A stretch of 64,000 bases of DNA from contig JBDNFC010000009.1 of NCBI GenBank assembly GCA_041690035.1, positions 1-64,000 on the forward strand, in the 5' to 3' direction. The translations under genes and the position numbers were made by a program. Origin of the DNA: CALSPH01 sp041690035 (lineage in GTDB: Bacteria; Bacteroidota; Bacteroidia; NS11-12g; UBA955). Position 1 is the stretch's first letter, and every line of letters begins with the position of its first letter. Under the pieces are notes generated by a model. That model did not search any database, had not been told where the DNA came from, and was given only the letters and a program-made list of their open reading frames with translations. Positions 53,947 to 63,502 of this stretch are shown here, in pieces.

Positions 53947-54612
53947 CTAAATTATAAAACCGACAATATACTTCACAATTAATTCACTTTCCATTTTATT
54001 GATCAAATGAGGTTGTAAAGGCAATATTTCTACTTTTGCGTTTTTAATAAAACTGCCATATTGCTTTGTCTCTTGTTGACTTACCATTTTATCGATTTCA
54101 CCTACCATTAACAATACGGGAGAATTAATGTTTGACAATACTTTTTCATTTAAATAATTGTGAGCAATAGAAGCAATAATTTGCGTTGTGATAAGCAAAA
54201 GCAAGTCTAAACCAACAACATGCATTGCAATTAACCTTTCTTTTATTGGCAATAAATTTTCAAGACTTAACTTTTTGCTTTCAAAAAGTATTGCATCATT
54301 ATCCCAAGTAAATTTTGTAGCCAATGTTATTACTTTTAATAGATAATCCGGATTTTTAGCTGCCAACCATAAAGCTACATACCCGCCTAAACTATAGCCA
54401 ATTAATATACACTTTTGCAATTGTTTGGTTTCAATATACTGCTCAACAGTATTGGCTAAAGTTTCAATAGAATAATTACCTAATATTGTTTCGTTATTGC
54501 CATGTTGCGGGAAATTTATGCAATGAATATTAAAAGTGTTTGGCAATAATTTACAAATATCTTCCCATTGTGCATTGCTGCCTAATGCCCCATGTAAAAA
54601 AATTAAATTCAT
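53947..54612 (-). CDS. Alpha/beta hydrolase
   Basis: 221 residues. Oxyanion start FLHGALGSNAQWE (about 4-16), nucleophile elbow GYSLGG (Ser about 74), acidic residue likely in LLMVGEIDKMV near 173, and His in LPLQPHLINK near 202. A compact single-domain hydrolase like YbfF or MenH without a large lid. The catalytic His context is poor in the usual G-H pair, so activity should not be assumed. No signal peptide; cytoplasmic. First gene of the minus-strand half of the right side. Confidence 0.8.
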   Translation of the reverse strand: MNLIFLHGALGSNAQWEDICKLLPNTFNIHCINFPQHGNNETILGNYSIETLANTVEQYIETKQLQKCILIGYSLGGYVALWLAAKNPDYLLKVITLATKFTWDNDAILFESKKLSLENLLPIKERLIAMHVVGLDLLLLITTQIIASIAHNYLNEKVLSNINSPVLLMVGEIDKMVSQQETKQYGSFIKNAKVEILPLQPHLINKMESELIVKYIVGFII

Positions 54613-54687
54613 AATCTTAGTTTTAATATTTAAAGTGTGTTGGTCAAAAAAAGTAATTTCATAACATAAAACAGATTTTAAGAATTT

Positions 54688-57513
54688 TTATTTTACTAAA
54701 AGTTTTTTACTCCCTAGATTGGTTTTTATGAGATACAAACCTGCTGGCAAGGCTATTTGAGAATGATAACTAAGCAGCAATTGTTTTAGTAGATTTGTTG
54801 AATGAATTAAGCTACCTTCTGAATTATAAATCTCAACAAAATTGATAAAATAGTGGTTTGATTTTAAACTAAAATAACCGTCATCACTCGGATTTGGGTT
54901 AAGGCTAAATCTGTAGCATAAAGGCGCATCAATACTTTTTTCAATAAGCAATTCATTTCCATTAATACTTTTTGCATAGAGTTTTAAAAAAATGTAATGC
55001 ACATTGGTAAGCACTATATCATATCTTGAAAATCCATTTTGCGTAAACTGTATATTACTTTTATCAATGAGTACCGTTTTTCTATTTCCAAAGGCATCTT
55101 CTAATACTGCAATAAATTCATTCGCTGCATTGCCTTTGGCAAAAAAAGACAAAAGCATCTTATCGCAAGTGGGCAAAGATATTTGTACAGAAGCACTATT
55201 AAAAGGTAAAACGCAGGCGATAGAGTGCAAGAGAGTATCTCTGTTAATACAACCACTGATATTATCTGTTTGCGCCATGATTATTTGATAATCTCCAACA
55301 GCATTATAAGACAAAACATGAGGCCCTTTTTGCCCTATTCCTGCCGCAGAATTAGGTATGGCAGACTGAAAAGCCCAAGAAAAAGTATATCCTAAGCCCA
55401 AACCAATGGTGCTAGACCCAATAGATATTGTGTCGCCACAACCTGCTATGTATATTGGAAAAACTATGGTATCTATAGCGGTGGGTAATAAACTAAGGTT
55501 TATGGTATCTCTGCGTAAACATCGGCTATTGGTATCTATCACATTTAGAATAAAACTTTGGGTAGAAGTGCTCTGCCATGTGGGTCTGCTTAAGGCAGAA
55601 TCATTTAACAGCCTGCCAGGTTGCCAAAAGAGAATAACCCTGCTAGGATAAACTTGATTTACCCCAAATTGTACTGGATAATTTAAACATACTTGTGAAT
55701 CTGCACCAGCATTTACCAGAGGTATGTAAAAACGAATAGAATCAAAAGCTGCTGCACTTAAATTATAATACATTCCACTGCAATTATTTTCTCTGCGAAT
55801 TGCACGAAGCATGTAGGTATTGTTTCCAGAAAGTGGAAAAGAATCTGTAAAAAAAGTATCACTTAGCACCCTAAAATAATCAACAAAAGTGCTATCAATA
55901 GTGCGACTTCGCTGAAGAACATAAACTTCAAATGCAGTATCTAATGACCGATTCCAACTAAGTTTAAATCTGTTGTTGCAACTATCTTGCCTAACCACAA
56001 AATTACTTGGTGAAGAATAAGGATTCAATTTTAAACTTACATCACCATGAAAACTAGGGTGCAGAAGTCCGTAACCATATCCTGCATCACTATATACAGG
56101 ATACGAACCATTCCAAATATTTTGCGATGCCAAAACACTCAACAAGATTGGATTTCCTGTACCCATTTGATGAAAAGCCCATTTTGGCCTGCCGCTCCAT
56201 ACTGCTGTTAAAATATCTCCTTGACTTGCCAAAGCAGACCTTAGTAATGCTGCACTAGTATCAAAATCGCCAAAATAACTACCAAACAAACTAGTAAATA
56301 CAGTCCTGTAAGTGTTGCTGGCAAAATCTGAAATGTTTACCACACCCGAACAACTGCTGTATGTGCCAAACCCAAAACCATGCGCAAATTGATATTGATT
56401 AGTTAGCAAAGTTGCCCAAGGTAATTTATTGACGCTATCCCCATAAAGTGGGTTAATGGTTTGAAAACTACCTCCTCCAAAAGGCTCGCCTGTTAATAAA
56501 CCCAAATTATCTGTTTGCAATAATCTTTTTCTATAGGCAGATTTACCTGCTCTATAATTATGATTTTTTGTCAAATATCGCACCAATAAAAGGGTGTCGT
56601 TCAACGCAAAATGTGGCAAATCTGTCAAATCTATTCTGCCCACTGCCAATTCTATTGCCGAAGGCATAACTGTTTGATCGAATTTTAGGTCCCCAATAAT
56701 ATTGTTATTTTTTGTCCTAGCACCAAGATTGTTGGTTACTACATTATCTGTCCACAATGTTTCTAAGCTCATATCCCCATAATATAAATCACTAGGCCAG
56801 GCACCTTCGTGGCTTGGTGGGGAAAATAAAGTAGTATGTCCGTCTGGTGGAAAAAAGAAACCAACGCCATCTCTATAGTTGCCAATGTAGGGTATGGGTA
56901 TTTTTCCTAAAAGTAATACCCCAACCAATGGTGCAGGATTTACAGCAAAATAGGCATTTCTTATATGCTGCTTAATATTTCTGACTGTATTAAATCTGCT
57001 CACGAACTGAAATTGAGGAATAAAACCATCGCTAGCCAAATCATGCTTATAACGCAATAAAACAGAATCTAATGCATTTAAGTAAACACTGTCTATCAAA
57101 ACCAATATTCTACCTTGTTGCAAAAATGCAGAAACTTTTCTGCCAGCAAGTATATAACCAAACTTTGGCAATACATTTCCAGCTACAGCTGCTGTATCTT
57201 TTCTAATGATATATTCGCGCTCTAAACCTGTGGCAATGGTATCATTAAAAAAAGTATCTGTTAGCGTTATATTTATTGCTGCTGACCAAAATAAATTATT
57301 CTTTGCCTTAAACCTATAGTTCTGCACTAATGCTGAGGTTGGGCTATTTTTCCAAAAAATAGTTATTACTGTTCTTGTGGTATCCGATGCCAATAATTTA
57401 GTTTTTGCACACACATTTAAAGTCATATCTTCTGGCAACTGAGTATGAGCCACTATATATATAAGAAGCAACCCAATAAGTAATATAGATTTTTTAATTG
57501 ACTGCAAAATCAT
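54688..57513 (-). CDS. Large secreted protein of unknown family with type IX sorting domain
   Basis: 941 residues. Signal peptide about 1-25 (LLIGLLLIYIVAHTQ). A first domain (about 25-150) with beta strands, then a middle part (about 160-520) with GVLLLGKIPIPYIGNYRDGVG, PSDLYYGDMSLETLW, ELAVGRIDLTDLP and GTYSSCSGVVNIS. The GRIDLTDLP and caspase-like segments are reminiscent of gingipain-type (C25) peptidases, but I could not place a His-Cys dyad. Then immunoglobulin-like repeats with Cys (about 600-780) and a sorting domain starting NPNPSDDGYFSL. Surface or extracellular. Confidence 0.8.
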   Translation of the reverse strand: MILQSIKKSILLIGLLLIYIVAHTQLPEDMTLNVCAKTKLLASDTTRTVITIFWKNSPTSALVQNYRFKAKNNLFWSAAINITLTDTFFNDTIATGLEREYIIRKDTAAVAGNVLPKFGYILAGRKVSAFLQQGRILVLIDSVYLNALDSVLLRYKHDLASDGFIPQFQFVSRFNTVRNIKQHIRNAYFAVNPAPLVGVLLLGKIPIPYIGNYRDGVGFFFPPDGHTTLFSPPSHEGAWPSDLYYGDMSLETLWTDNVVTNNLGARTKNNNIIGDLKFDQTVMPSAIELAVGRIDLTDLPHFALNDTLLLVRYLTKNHNYRAGKSAYRKRLLQTDNLGLLTGEPFGGGSFQTINPLYGDSVNKLPWATLLTNQYQFAHGFGFGTYSSCSGVVNISDFASNTYRTVFTSLFGSYFGDFDTSAALLRSALASQGDILTAVWSGRPKWAFHQMGTGNPILLSVLASQNIWNGSYPVYSDAGYGYGLLHPSFHGDVSLKLNPYSSPSNFVVRQDSCNNRFKLSWNRSLDTAFEVYVLQRSRTIDSTFVDYFRVLSDTFFTDSFPLSGNNTYMLRAIRRENNCSGMYYNLSAAAFDSIRFYIPLVNAGADSQVCLNYPVQFGVNQVYPSRVILFWQPGRLLNDSALSRPTWQSTSTQSFILNVIDTNSRCLRRDTINLSLLPTAIDTIVFPIYIAGCGDTISIGSSTIGLGLGYTFSWAFQSAIPNSAAGIGQKGPHVLSYNAVGDYQIIMAQTDNISGCINRDTLLHSIACVLPFNSASVQISLPTCDKMLLSFFAKGNAANEFIAVLEDAFGNRKTVLIDKSNIQFTQNGFSRYDIVLTNVHYIFLKLYAKSINGNELLIEKSIDAPLCYRFSLNPNPSDDGYFSLKSNHYFINFVEIYNSEGSLIHSTNLLKQLLLSYHSQIALPAGLYLIKTNLGSKKLLVK

Positions 57514-57595
57514 TCTACAATATTAATGTTTTATTTTAATTATATAAAAATAAACGAATAAGAGTGGCAAACAGTTGTATAGATTGTTTTTTTTA

Positions 57596-58615
57596 TTATG
57601 ATAATTTAAAATGATCCAACATTACTCTCTTAAAAACCATTGCTTTCATCGGCATTATGCCATTGGCAATATTATTTTTTGCGATATAGCCTTGAATAAG
57701 CGTATGTTTTATCATTAAACGTAAACTATTCATAAAACCTGTTTTTTCTTGATCATATATAATTGTGGGCTCAGAGGCTGCCCCATTTAATTCAATAATT
57801 TTAAAATCACCCGCTTCAAAATTATCTAAATCTGCTACTTTAATATCAAATCTACCATAATAAAAACCATCTATACTATTACATAAATCTGCTATCTTTT
57901 GAACAAATTGATCTGTAATTAAATGATTGCAATTGGTAAACTTTGTTCCCAATCTGTGGTTTAAAATATGCTCAATCACCAATATTTTATCTGCTTCTAG
58001 CACAAAATCTAATTTTAAATCTGTTTTTTTTAGCCTAACTAATTGTGATTTATACCTGCAATCATTTGCCAAAAGTGTTTCAACATCAGATTTTCCATCA
58101 CCAATCACTTGCATTGGCAACTTGCCAGTAACACCTAAAATACTCCAAGGCTTATCTGGCAGCTTTGCTACAAATAAACCAAACTCTAACTTATAATCAC
58201 AATAATCTTGAACTATTATTGGGTATTGATGCACATTTTTAAGATATTTTTTGGCCATCTCTAAGTTAAATATAATGGCTACTCCAATACCACGCTCCCC
58301 CATTTCTGGTTTAAAAACTAGCGGGAAAGAATATGCTTTACTTATCAATTGTTTTTCTAATTGCTTTATTTCATCTCCATTATTTATCAGTATACACTCG
58401 TTTAATAAAAAAGATTTAGGTATATTACCAAGCATCTTCTTTTTAGAATCTGCAAAAAAACCGCCCGAATTGCCTAAGCCTGGATTAAGTGATGTGTAAT
58501 AAAATAATGATTTGCACTTAATTGCGTTCCAAATATGAAAAGGCAATAACAATGTATGCCAAAAATACCATGGATAGTATTCATAATTTATTAGTTTATG
58601 AAAAAAACATTTCAT
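57596..58615 (-). CDS. ATP-grasp enzyme of unknown specificity
   Basis: 339 residues. ATP-grasp core about 95-310: FPLVFKPEMGERGIGV (nucleotide lid and Lys), IIVQDYCDYKLEFGLFV, and the metal-binding C-terminal YYGRFDIKVADLD ... FKIIELNGAASEP with Asp, Glu and Asn. Preceded by a hydrophobic N-terminus (about 10-45) that may sit on the membrane. Such enzymes join a carboxylate to an amine using ATP, as D-alanine-D-alanine ligase does. It is the last of a four-gene minus-strand unit; its ATG directly abuts the NRDE-gene stop. Confidence 0.8.
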   Translation of the reverse strand: MKCFFHKLINYEYYPWYFWHTLLLPFHIWNAIKCKSLFYYTSLNPGLGNSGGFFADSKKKMLGNIPKSFLLNECILINNGDEIKQLEKQLISKAYSFPLVFKPEMGERGIGVAIIFNLEMAKKYLKNVHQYPIIVQDYCDYKLEFGLFVAKLPDKPWSILGVTGKLPMQVIGDGKSDVETLLANDCRYKSQLVRLKKTDLKLDFVLEADKILVIEHILNHRLGTKFTNCNHLITDQFVQKIADLCNSIDGFYYGRFDIKVADLDNFEAGDFKIIELNGAASEPTIIYDQEKTGFMNSLRLMIKHTLIQGYIAKNNIANGIMPMKAMVFKRVMLDHFKLS

Positions 58616-59335
58616 CTAAAATATGCATTCTAATTCAGATGCAAAATTAGTAATAAAATCAATATGATGCATCTTATGATTATTTGTATATTCTACTCCC
58701 GATAAACTGAGCGTTTTTGTAATGCCTTTTCTATCAATGCGTAAACCAAACTCCTTATTATCTGCGTTGGTATGGCTATGAAAATCTACAAGTTTGCTAA
58801 ATTCTGAATCTTGGCTCTTTTCTAAAAAATCTTCAAACCATTCTGCCCTAAGCTTGCTTGTTGCCTCATCATACAGCGTTGTAGATGAGTGAATATGGGG
58901 CTTATCATTTGCCAGCTCACTAATTTCCATAGATTCATCTTCAGAGTAAACCCACTTATATAATGCATTAGGTTGATGCTGCACAATAAATAAGGTAAAT
59001 GGTTCAATCCCTTTAATATCGATGGTATTTTCTGGACTAATTTCTCCTTTTAGTAGCCCAATTAGTATTTCTAAAAGCACTAATCCCCTGCTTTTTTTAT
59101 AAAATGATTTTTTTTCATGCTTTGCTTTTCCCCCATTTAGCAAACAGAGTGTATAATATTGTGAAGTGGCTATCCATGTTCCTTTGCCATGCGGATCTTG
59201 AGGAAAATAAATACAAAAATTATCCTTTAAATAAAGCGATGGTATCAATGCCGCAAGTCTTGAAGTGCTTTCATCTCTATTGGTGGCCATTATAAATCCG
59301 TTATTAGCTAAAGGAATATAGGTAAATGTGCACAC
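58616..59335 (-). CDS. NRDE-family protein (TANGO2-like)
   Basis: 239 residues. N-terminal MCTFTYIPL with Cys2 exposed after Met removal, then the family signature TNRDE (about 18-22); Cys2 and the neighbouring Asn, Arg, Asp and Glu form the proposed active site of this N-terminal-nucleophile-like family. YFPQDPHGKGTWIAT (about 43-57) is also characteristic. The biochemical role is unsettled; eukaryotic TANGO2 is linked to Golgi and metabolic defects. Member of the YceI-DinB-NRDE-ATP-grasp run. Confidence 0.88.
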   Translation of the reverse strand: MCTFTYIPLANNGFIMATNRDESTSRLAALIPSLYLKDNFCIYFPQDPHGKGTWIATSQYYTLCLLNGGKAKHEKKSFYKKSRGLVLLEILIGLLKGEISPENTIDIKGIEPFTLFIVQHQPNALYKWVYSEDESMEISELANDKPHIHSSTTLYDEATSKLRAEWFEDFLEKSQDSEFSKLVDFHSHTNADNKEFGLRIDRKGITKTLSLSGVEYTNNHKMHHIDFITNFASELECIF

Positions 59336-59353
59336 GGCAATTAATTTTTTTTG

Positions 59354-59863
59354 TTATGATTGTTGGATACTTTGCTGATAACTTAGTGTGCTATGAGCAA
59401 CACCAAGGGTTTCTGAAACATTCACGCCTTCAAAAGCTGCATGAATTGCCAATTTTAAGATTGCAAGGTGATGCACACAATGCTCTATACAAAAAATCAA
59501 TTCTCTTGCTGAAGAGCTTACGCTGCTAATAGTATGATTATCATACTCATATTCAACTACTAAAGGTTTGCTGTCGGCATTGGACATTAATGAAAGCTGA
59601 TTTTTTAATTCAACAATCATTTGCATGGCATAATTTATGTCATTTTCTATTCTTATATCTCTGTTTCTTTTATCATAATTAATGGTACCATTTGGCAAAC
59701 CATTAATTAAACTTTGATAAAACTCAATGATGTGCCGGTAATGCTTTCCAACACTTGCACCAAATAAAATTTTAGGTGTGGCGACATAAAAAACATCGCC
59801 AAGATTTTTGGCTAATTCCTCCATTTCTTGAAGGTGATATTTAGCAATTTCTGATAAGTTCAA
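59354..59863 (-). CDS. DinB-family four-helix protein
   Basis: 169 residues, helical. The DinB metal site would use His in GKHYRHIIEF (about 40-49) and in CVHHLAIL (about 130-137). Such proteins can act as metal-dependent thiol transferases. No membrane segment. Three bases after the YceI gene and 18 before the NRDE gene, clearly one operon. Confidence 0.8.
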   Translation of the reverse strand: MNLSEIAKYHLQEMEELAKNLGDVFYVATPKILFGASVGKHYRHIIEFYQSLINGLPNGTINYDKRNRDIRIENDINYAMQMIVELKNQLSLMSNADSKPLVVEYEYDNHTISSVSSSARELIFCIEHCVHHLAILKLAIHAAFEGVNVSETLGVAHSTLSYQQSIQQS

Positions 59864-59866
59864 CGC

Positions 59867-60421
59867 TTAATTAGTTTCTACAAATATAGTAATATTTACG
59901 ACATCTGAAAGTGTTATTGAAGAAGAACCCACTTTATAGTCCAATCGATTGATAGAAAATGTACCTTTAAGTGAGGTATTAGACCCGCTTTTGGTAACAT
60001 AAATTGGCATTACAATATCTTTTGCAACTCCTTTTATCGTCAATTTAAAATATCCAATTACATTGCCTCCTTTTGCCCTTAAAAATTTAGTAGATTTTAA
60101 TTTAATGGTGGGATGTGTATTGGCATCAAAATAGTCTTTTCCTCTCAAATGCTCATCTCTCTTATTTATTCCAGTATTAATTGTTTTTACTGCTACAGTT
60201 GCTATAATCTCGCATTGGGCTAAACTGTCTTCGTCAAAATTAAATACCGATGTTTGCAGCCCGCCCAATGTTCCATTAGTTACAATTCCTAAATTTTTGA
60301 TACCAAAGTCAACTTTTGAACTTTTTATAGTATTGCTTTTTATAGTTATAAAAGAAAATGATGCTAGTATAAATACTGCAAGCAAATTTATTATTATCGT
60401 TTTTTTTGTGATATTTTTCAT
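59867..60421 (-). CDS. YceI-family lipid-binding protein
   Basis: 184 residues. N-terminal hydrophobic signal about 5-28. Beta-barrel lipocalin-like fold with VDFGIKNLGIVTNGTLGG (about 38-55), HLRGKDYFDANTHPTIKLKST (about 90-110) and TIKGVAKDIVMP, the YceI pattern. YceI proteins carry isoprenoids in the periplasm. First gene of the four-gene run. Confidence 0.92.
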   Translation of the reverse strand: MKNITKKTIIINLLAVFILASFSFITIKSNTIKSSKVDFGIKNLGIVTNGTLGGLQTSVFNFDEDSLAQCEIIATVAVKTINTGINKRDEHLRGKDYFDANTHPTIKLKSTKFLRAKGGNVIGYFKLTIKGVAKDIVMPIYVTKSGSNTSLKGTFSINRLDYKVGSSSITLSDVVNITIFVETN

Positions 60422-60490
60422 ATTTAGTTTTTAGCATTTACTTTTGCTAATTTTAATTATCTACTGCAATGATTATTCCAAAACATCATT

Positions 60491-61177
60491 TTAGAAGTAA
60501 TAACTTACTCCCAAAACCCCCTGCAATGCCTTATTTCTAAACCGATTATTATTTGCAGCTCCCAAATTTTTGTGAGCGGTATATTCACTAAATAAAAATC
60601 CAGCACCCGCTCTTAAACCAATTTTATCACTTATTTTATAGTTAGCTGTAAAAGAACTATTTAATGTACCAAAATCTCTATCACCAACTAACAAAATATT
60701 TAGCCCTGTAGGTTTCGAAGCATGAGTAGTATTGTTTGGCAAACCTGCTTTTTGAGAATTTTCGCCCAACAAAAAAGTTCCATTTTGTTTTCCTCCAAAA
60801 CTTAGCCCAATTGCGTCTATGCTGAACTGCAAGGAAAGCTTTTTATTTATCTGAAAACCTAAATTAATAAAAATATTTGTAGCAATAATATTAGAGCTTG
60901 GCATTAAAAAGGTATCAACATTTGAAGGAGTAGCTGTAATTGTTGCAGGTGCACTGATGTATCTTAAATTATTGCCAAATAGCATTGTGCCCCTTATACC
61001 TGTGCCTATAATAAATTTTTTCTTAGCCCCTAAGGTGTAATTTATACCATAATTTAAGTCTACATAAAATGGATTACCTATCCCTAAATTCAAACCCAAA
61101 GACGGGGTATAGTTTTTTGCGCTAACGGAAAATAATAGCCCTGAAAGAAGTAGTCCAAAGATTGATTTTTTTAACAT
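60491..61177 (-). CDS. Small outer-membrane beta-barrel protein
   Basis: 228 residues. Signal peptide about 1-20 (IFGLLLSGLLFSVSA). Alternating hydrophobic strands and Gly/Asn-rich turns through the protein, ending in GVLGVSYYF with a C-terminal Phe, the outer-membrane insertion signal. Family not recognised; size fits an 8-12 strand barrel. 69 bases from the next minus-strand gene downstream (YceI), so it may head the same transcript. Confidence 0.78.
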   Translation of the reverse strand: MLKKSIFGLLLSGLLFSVSAKNYTPSLGLNLGIGNPFYVDLNYGINYTLGAKKKFIIGTGIRGTMLFGNNLRYISAPATITATPSNVDTFLMPSSNIIATNIFINLGFQINKKLSLQFSIDAIGLSFGGKQNGTFLLGENSQKAGLPNNTTHASKPTGLNILLVGDRDFGTLNSSFTANYKISDKIGLRAGAGFLFSEYTAHKNLGAANNNRFRNKALQGVLGVSYYF

Positions 61178-61284
61178 ATTTTTAAATTAATTTATAATGC
61201 AAATAAAAGACAAATAATTATTGCGAACAAACAATCGTTTTTTTTATGAGATTCAAATGAGAAAAGACTATTAATCAATAATAA

Positions 61285-62721
61285 TCAATATTTTATGCAA
61301 ACATTTTGTTGCTCAGTAAAAAAATTCATTGCATTAAAACCACCTTCTCTACCGACCCCACTGGCTTTCATGCCTCCAAAAGGTGTTCTTAAATCCCGAA
61401 GCAACCAACAATTTATCCAAACAATACCACAGTGTATTTTTGCAGCAACACGGTGTGCTCTATCTAAATCTTGTGTCCATAAAGTAGCGGCCAACCCGTA
61501 AATAGAGTCATTAGCTAATGCTATTACCTCGTCATCACTTTCAAAAGGAATAAGACTTACCACAGGCCCAAAAATTTCTTCTTGAATACAGATGCTATTG
61601 TGCGACAAGCCCTCTATTACTGTTGGCAGAATATACCAACCTTTTTCTAATCCTACTGGATAAAAAGGCACTCCACCGCATAATATTGTTGCATTTTCTG
61701 ATTTGGCTACATCTATGTAACTCAATATTTTTTCGAAATGAGATTTAGATGCAATTGCACCCATATTTGTATCCTTTTGCATAGGATCTCCTACAATCAT
61801 TGTAGCAATTTTTTTCAAAAAGCTACTTTTAAACTGGTCATAAATTTTTTTGTGTACGTAAATTCTTGCACCGCACAAACATATTTCGCCTTGATTGAGA
61901 AAAGAGGTATTGATGCTGGTTTCAATGGCTTTATCTAAGTTGGCATCTTCAAAAATAATATTCGGATTTTTACCTCCTAACTCTAACGATAATTTTTTAA
62001 ATAAAGGTGCAGCAATAGAAGCGATGCGACTGCCAGTGCTTGTGCCGCCTGTAAAAGAAATAGCCTTTATTTTTGGATGACTAGAAATATAATCACCAAT
62101 GCTTGCTCCAGTGCCATGTATAATATTGAGCACTCCAGGCGGCAATCCACAATCAATGCAAATTTGCGAAAAGAGATAGGCAGTTGCAGGTGTAATTTCG
62201 CTTGGCTTAGCAATAACACAATTACCTGTAGCAAGGGCGGGCGCTATTTTCCAAGTAAAAAGATAAAGAGGCAGATTCCAAGGACTAATGCATGCTACTA
62301 TGCCCAAAGGATGCCTTTGGGTATAATTAACAGCAAAGCCAGGCATAATATGGCTTTCTGAAGCATAATGCATGCAAGCAGTAGCAAAAAACCTTATATT
62401 TTGTGCAGCCCTAGTAATCTCTGTTTTTGCCAACCACAAAGGTTTTCCTTGGTCTATGCTTTCTGCAATTGCAAGTTTCTCATTATTGGTATCTATTGCT
62501 TCTGCAATCTTATTTAATATTTTAAACCTTGCTTCTGCTGGCATAAATTGCCAATCATGCTTTGCGTTTTCTGCTGCATCTATTGCTAAGTTTAGGTCGT
62601 TAATATTGCTATTGGGTATGTTTCCATAATGCGCTCCGTTGCTAGGGTTATAATTTTCTATATAATTATTGTCTACAGGCGCATTTAGGGTTCCATCAAT
62701 ATAGTTTTGAATCTTTAACAT
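61285..62721 (-). CDS. Aldehyde dehydrogenase, NAD(P)-dependent
   Basis: 478 residues. Glu in LSLELGGKNPN (about 242) and nucleophile Cys in FLNQGEICLCGARIYV (about 281); NAD-binding SFTGGTSTGSRIA and PWNLPLYLFTWKIAPALATGN. Similarity is to hydroxymuconic-semialdehyde and betaine-aldehyde dehydrogenase types. Located 16 bases after phosphosulfolactate synthase, so probably co-transcribed; the natural aldehyde is unknown. Confidence 0.92.
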   Translation of the reverse strand: MLKIQNYIDGTLNAPVDNNYIENYNPSNGAHYGNIPNSNINDLNLAIDAAENAKHDWQFMPAEARFKILNKIAEAIDTNNEKLAIAESIDQGKPLWLAKTEITRAAQNIRFFATACMHYASESHIMPGFAVNYTQRHPLGIVACISPWNLPLYLFTWKIAPALATGNCVIAKPSEITPATAYLFSQICIDCGLPPGVLNIIHGTGASIGDYISSHPKIKAISFTGGTSTGSRIASIAAPLFKKLSLELGGKNPNIIFEDANLDKAIETSINTSFLNQGEICLCGARIYVHKKIYDQFKSSFLKKIATMIVGDPMQKDTNMGAIASKSHFEKILSYIDVAKSENATILCGGVPFYPVGLEKGWYILPTVIEGLSHNSICIQEEIFGPVVSLIPFESDDEVIALANDSIYGLAATLWTQDLDRAHRVAAKIHCGIVWINCWLLRDLRTPFGGMKASGVGREGGFNAMNFFTEQQNVCIKY

Positions 62722-62737
62722 CGAAAGAAATTTTAGA

Positions 62738-63502
62738 TTACTTCAAGAAAAAATCAAAACTATCTCCCCTTAAGCCTAACCTGAGCGTTTCTAATGCAAT
62801 CAATTCATTTGGTGCAATATTGCCAAGATTTATATTGGCTCCATACAATTTTATAAACCAAACTTGCTGAGCCTTTAAAGGGGCCTCCCAGATTATTTTA
62901 TCTAAAGGAATTTTTCTGATAATCTCTGCTACCAATCCACTCCGCACTTCGCCAGTACCTCTAAAAATACCTACTGTCCCGCTTTCTCTAGCCTCTGCTA
63001 TTACTTTCCACACCCCTGCTTGCAACTCTGCTTCCATCATCTCTATCCATTCATAGGGTGGTATTATTTTTTCAGCATCTTTAGATCCTACCTCGCTAAT
63101 TACGGTAACATACTTAGATAATTTGTGGATATAATCGCACTTTTCAGCCTGTGAAATTTCTATACTGCCATCTGAAACTTCTGCCAAATCTATCCCTAAA
63201 TCCTCTAATAGCCTTACATAATCTTCAAATTGGTTTCTGATTACAAAAGCTTCAAAAAGTGTTCCTCCAAGATATACTTTTAGCCCTGCATTTTGATACT
63301 TTTTTATCTTTTCTTTTAATCTTGGCGTTGCTATAGATGTACCAAACCCTAGTTTGAGCAAATCTGCATAATCACTGCAATTTTCAATAAAATCTTCAGC
63401 TTCTCTAACACTCAAACCCTTATCCATTACCATAGTGATGCCTTCTTCTCGTGGCTTAATAGTTCTATTTGGCAACTGATTGATTGAAAAATTATATTTC
63501 AT
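62738..63502 (-). CDS. comA: Phosphosulfolactate synthase (ComA-like)
   Basis: 254 residues. TIM-barrel with the ComA pattern: DKGLSVREAEDFIENCSDYADLLKLGFGTS (about 28-57), KVYLGGTLFEAF, IEISDGS-type segment VSDGSIEIS and the C-terminal ANINLGNIAPNELIALETLRLGLRGD. Adds sulfite to phosphoenolpyruvate to give phosphosulfolactate, known from coenzyme M synthesis and from bacteria that make sulfolactate. The start overlaps the TPR gene stop by 4 bases (ATGA). In this phylum it may feed sulfonate compounds; that is inference. Confidence 0.9.
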   Translation of the reverse strand: MKYNFSINQLPNRTIKPREEGITMVMDKGLSVREAEDFIENCSDYADLLKLGFGTSIATPRLKEKIKKYQNAGLKVYLGGTLFEAFVIRNQFEDYVRLLEDLGIDLAEVSDGSIEISQAEKCDYIHKLSKYVTVISEVGSKDAEKIIPPYEWIEMMEAELQAGVWKVIAEARESGTVGIFRGTGEVRSGLVAEIIRKIPLDKIIWEAPLKAQQVWFIKLYGANINLGNIAPNELIALETLRLGLRGDSFDFFLK

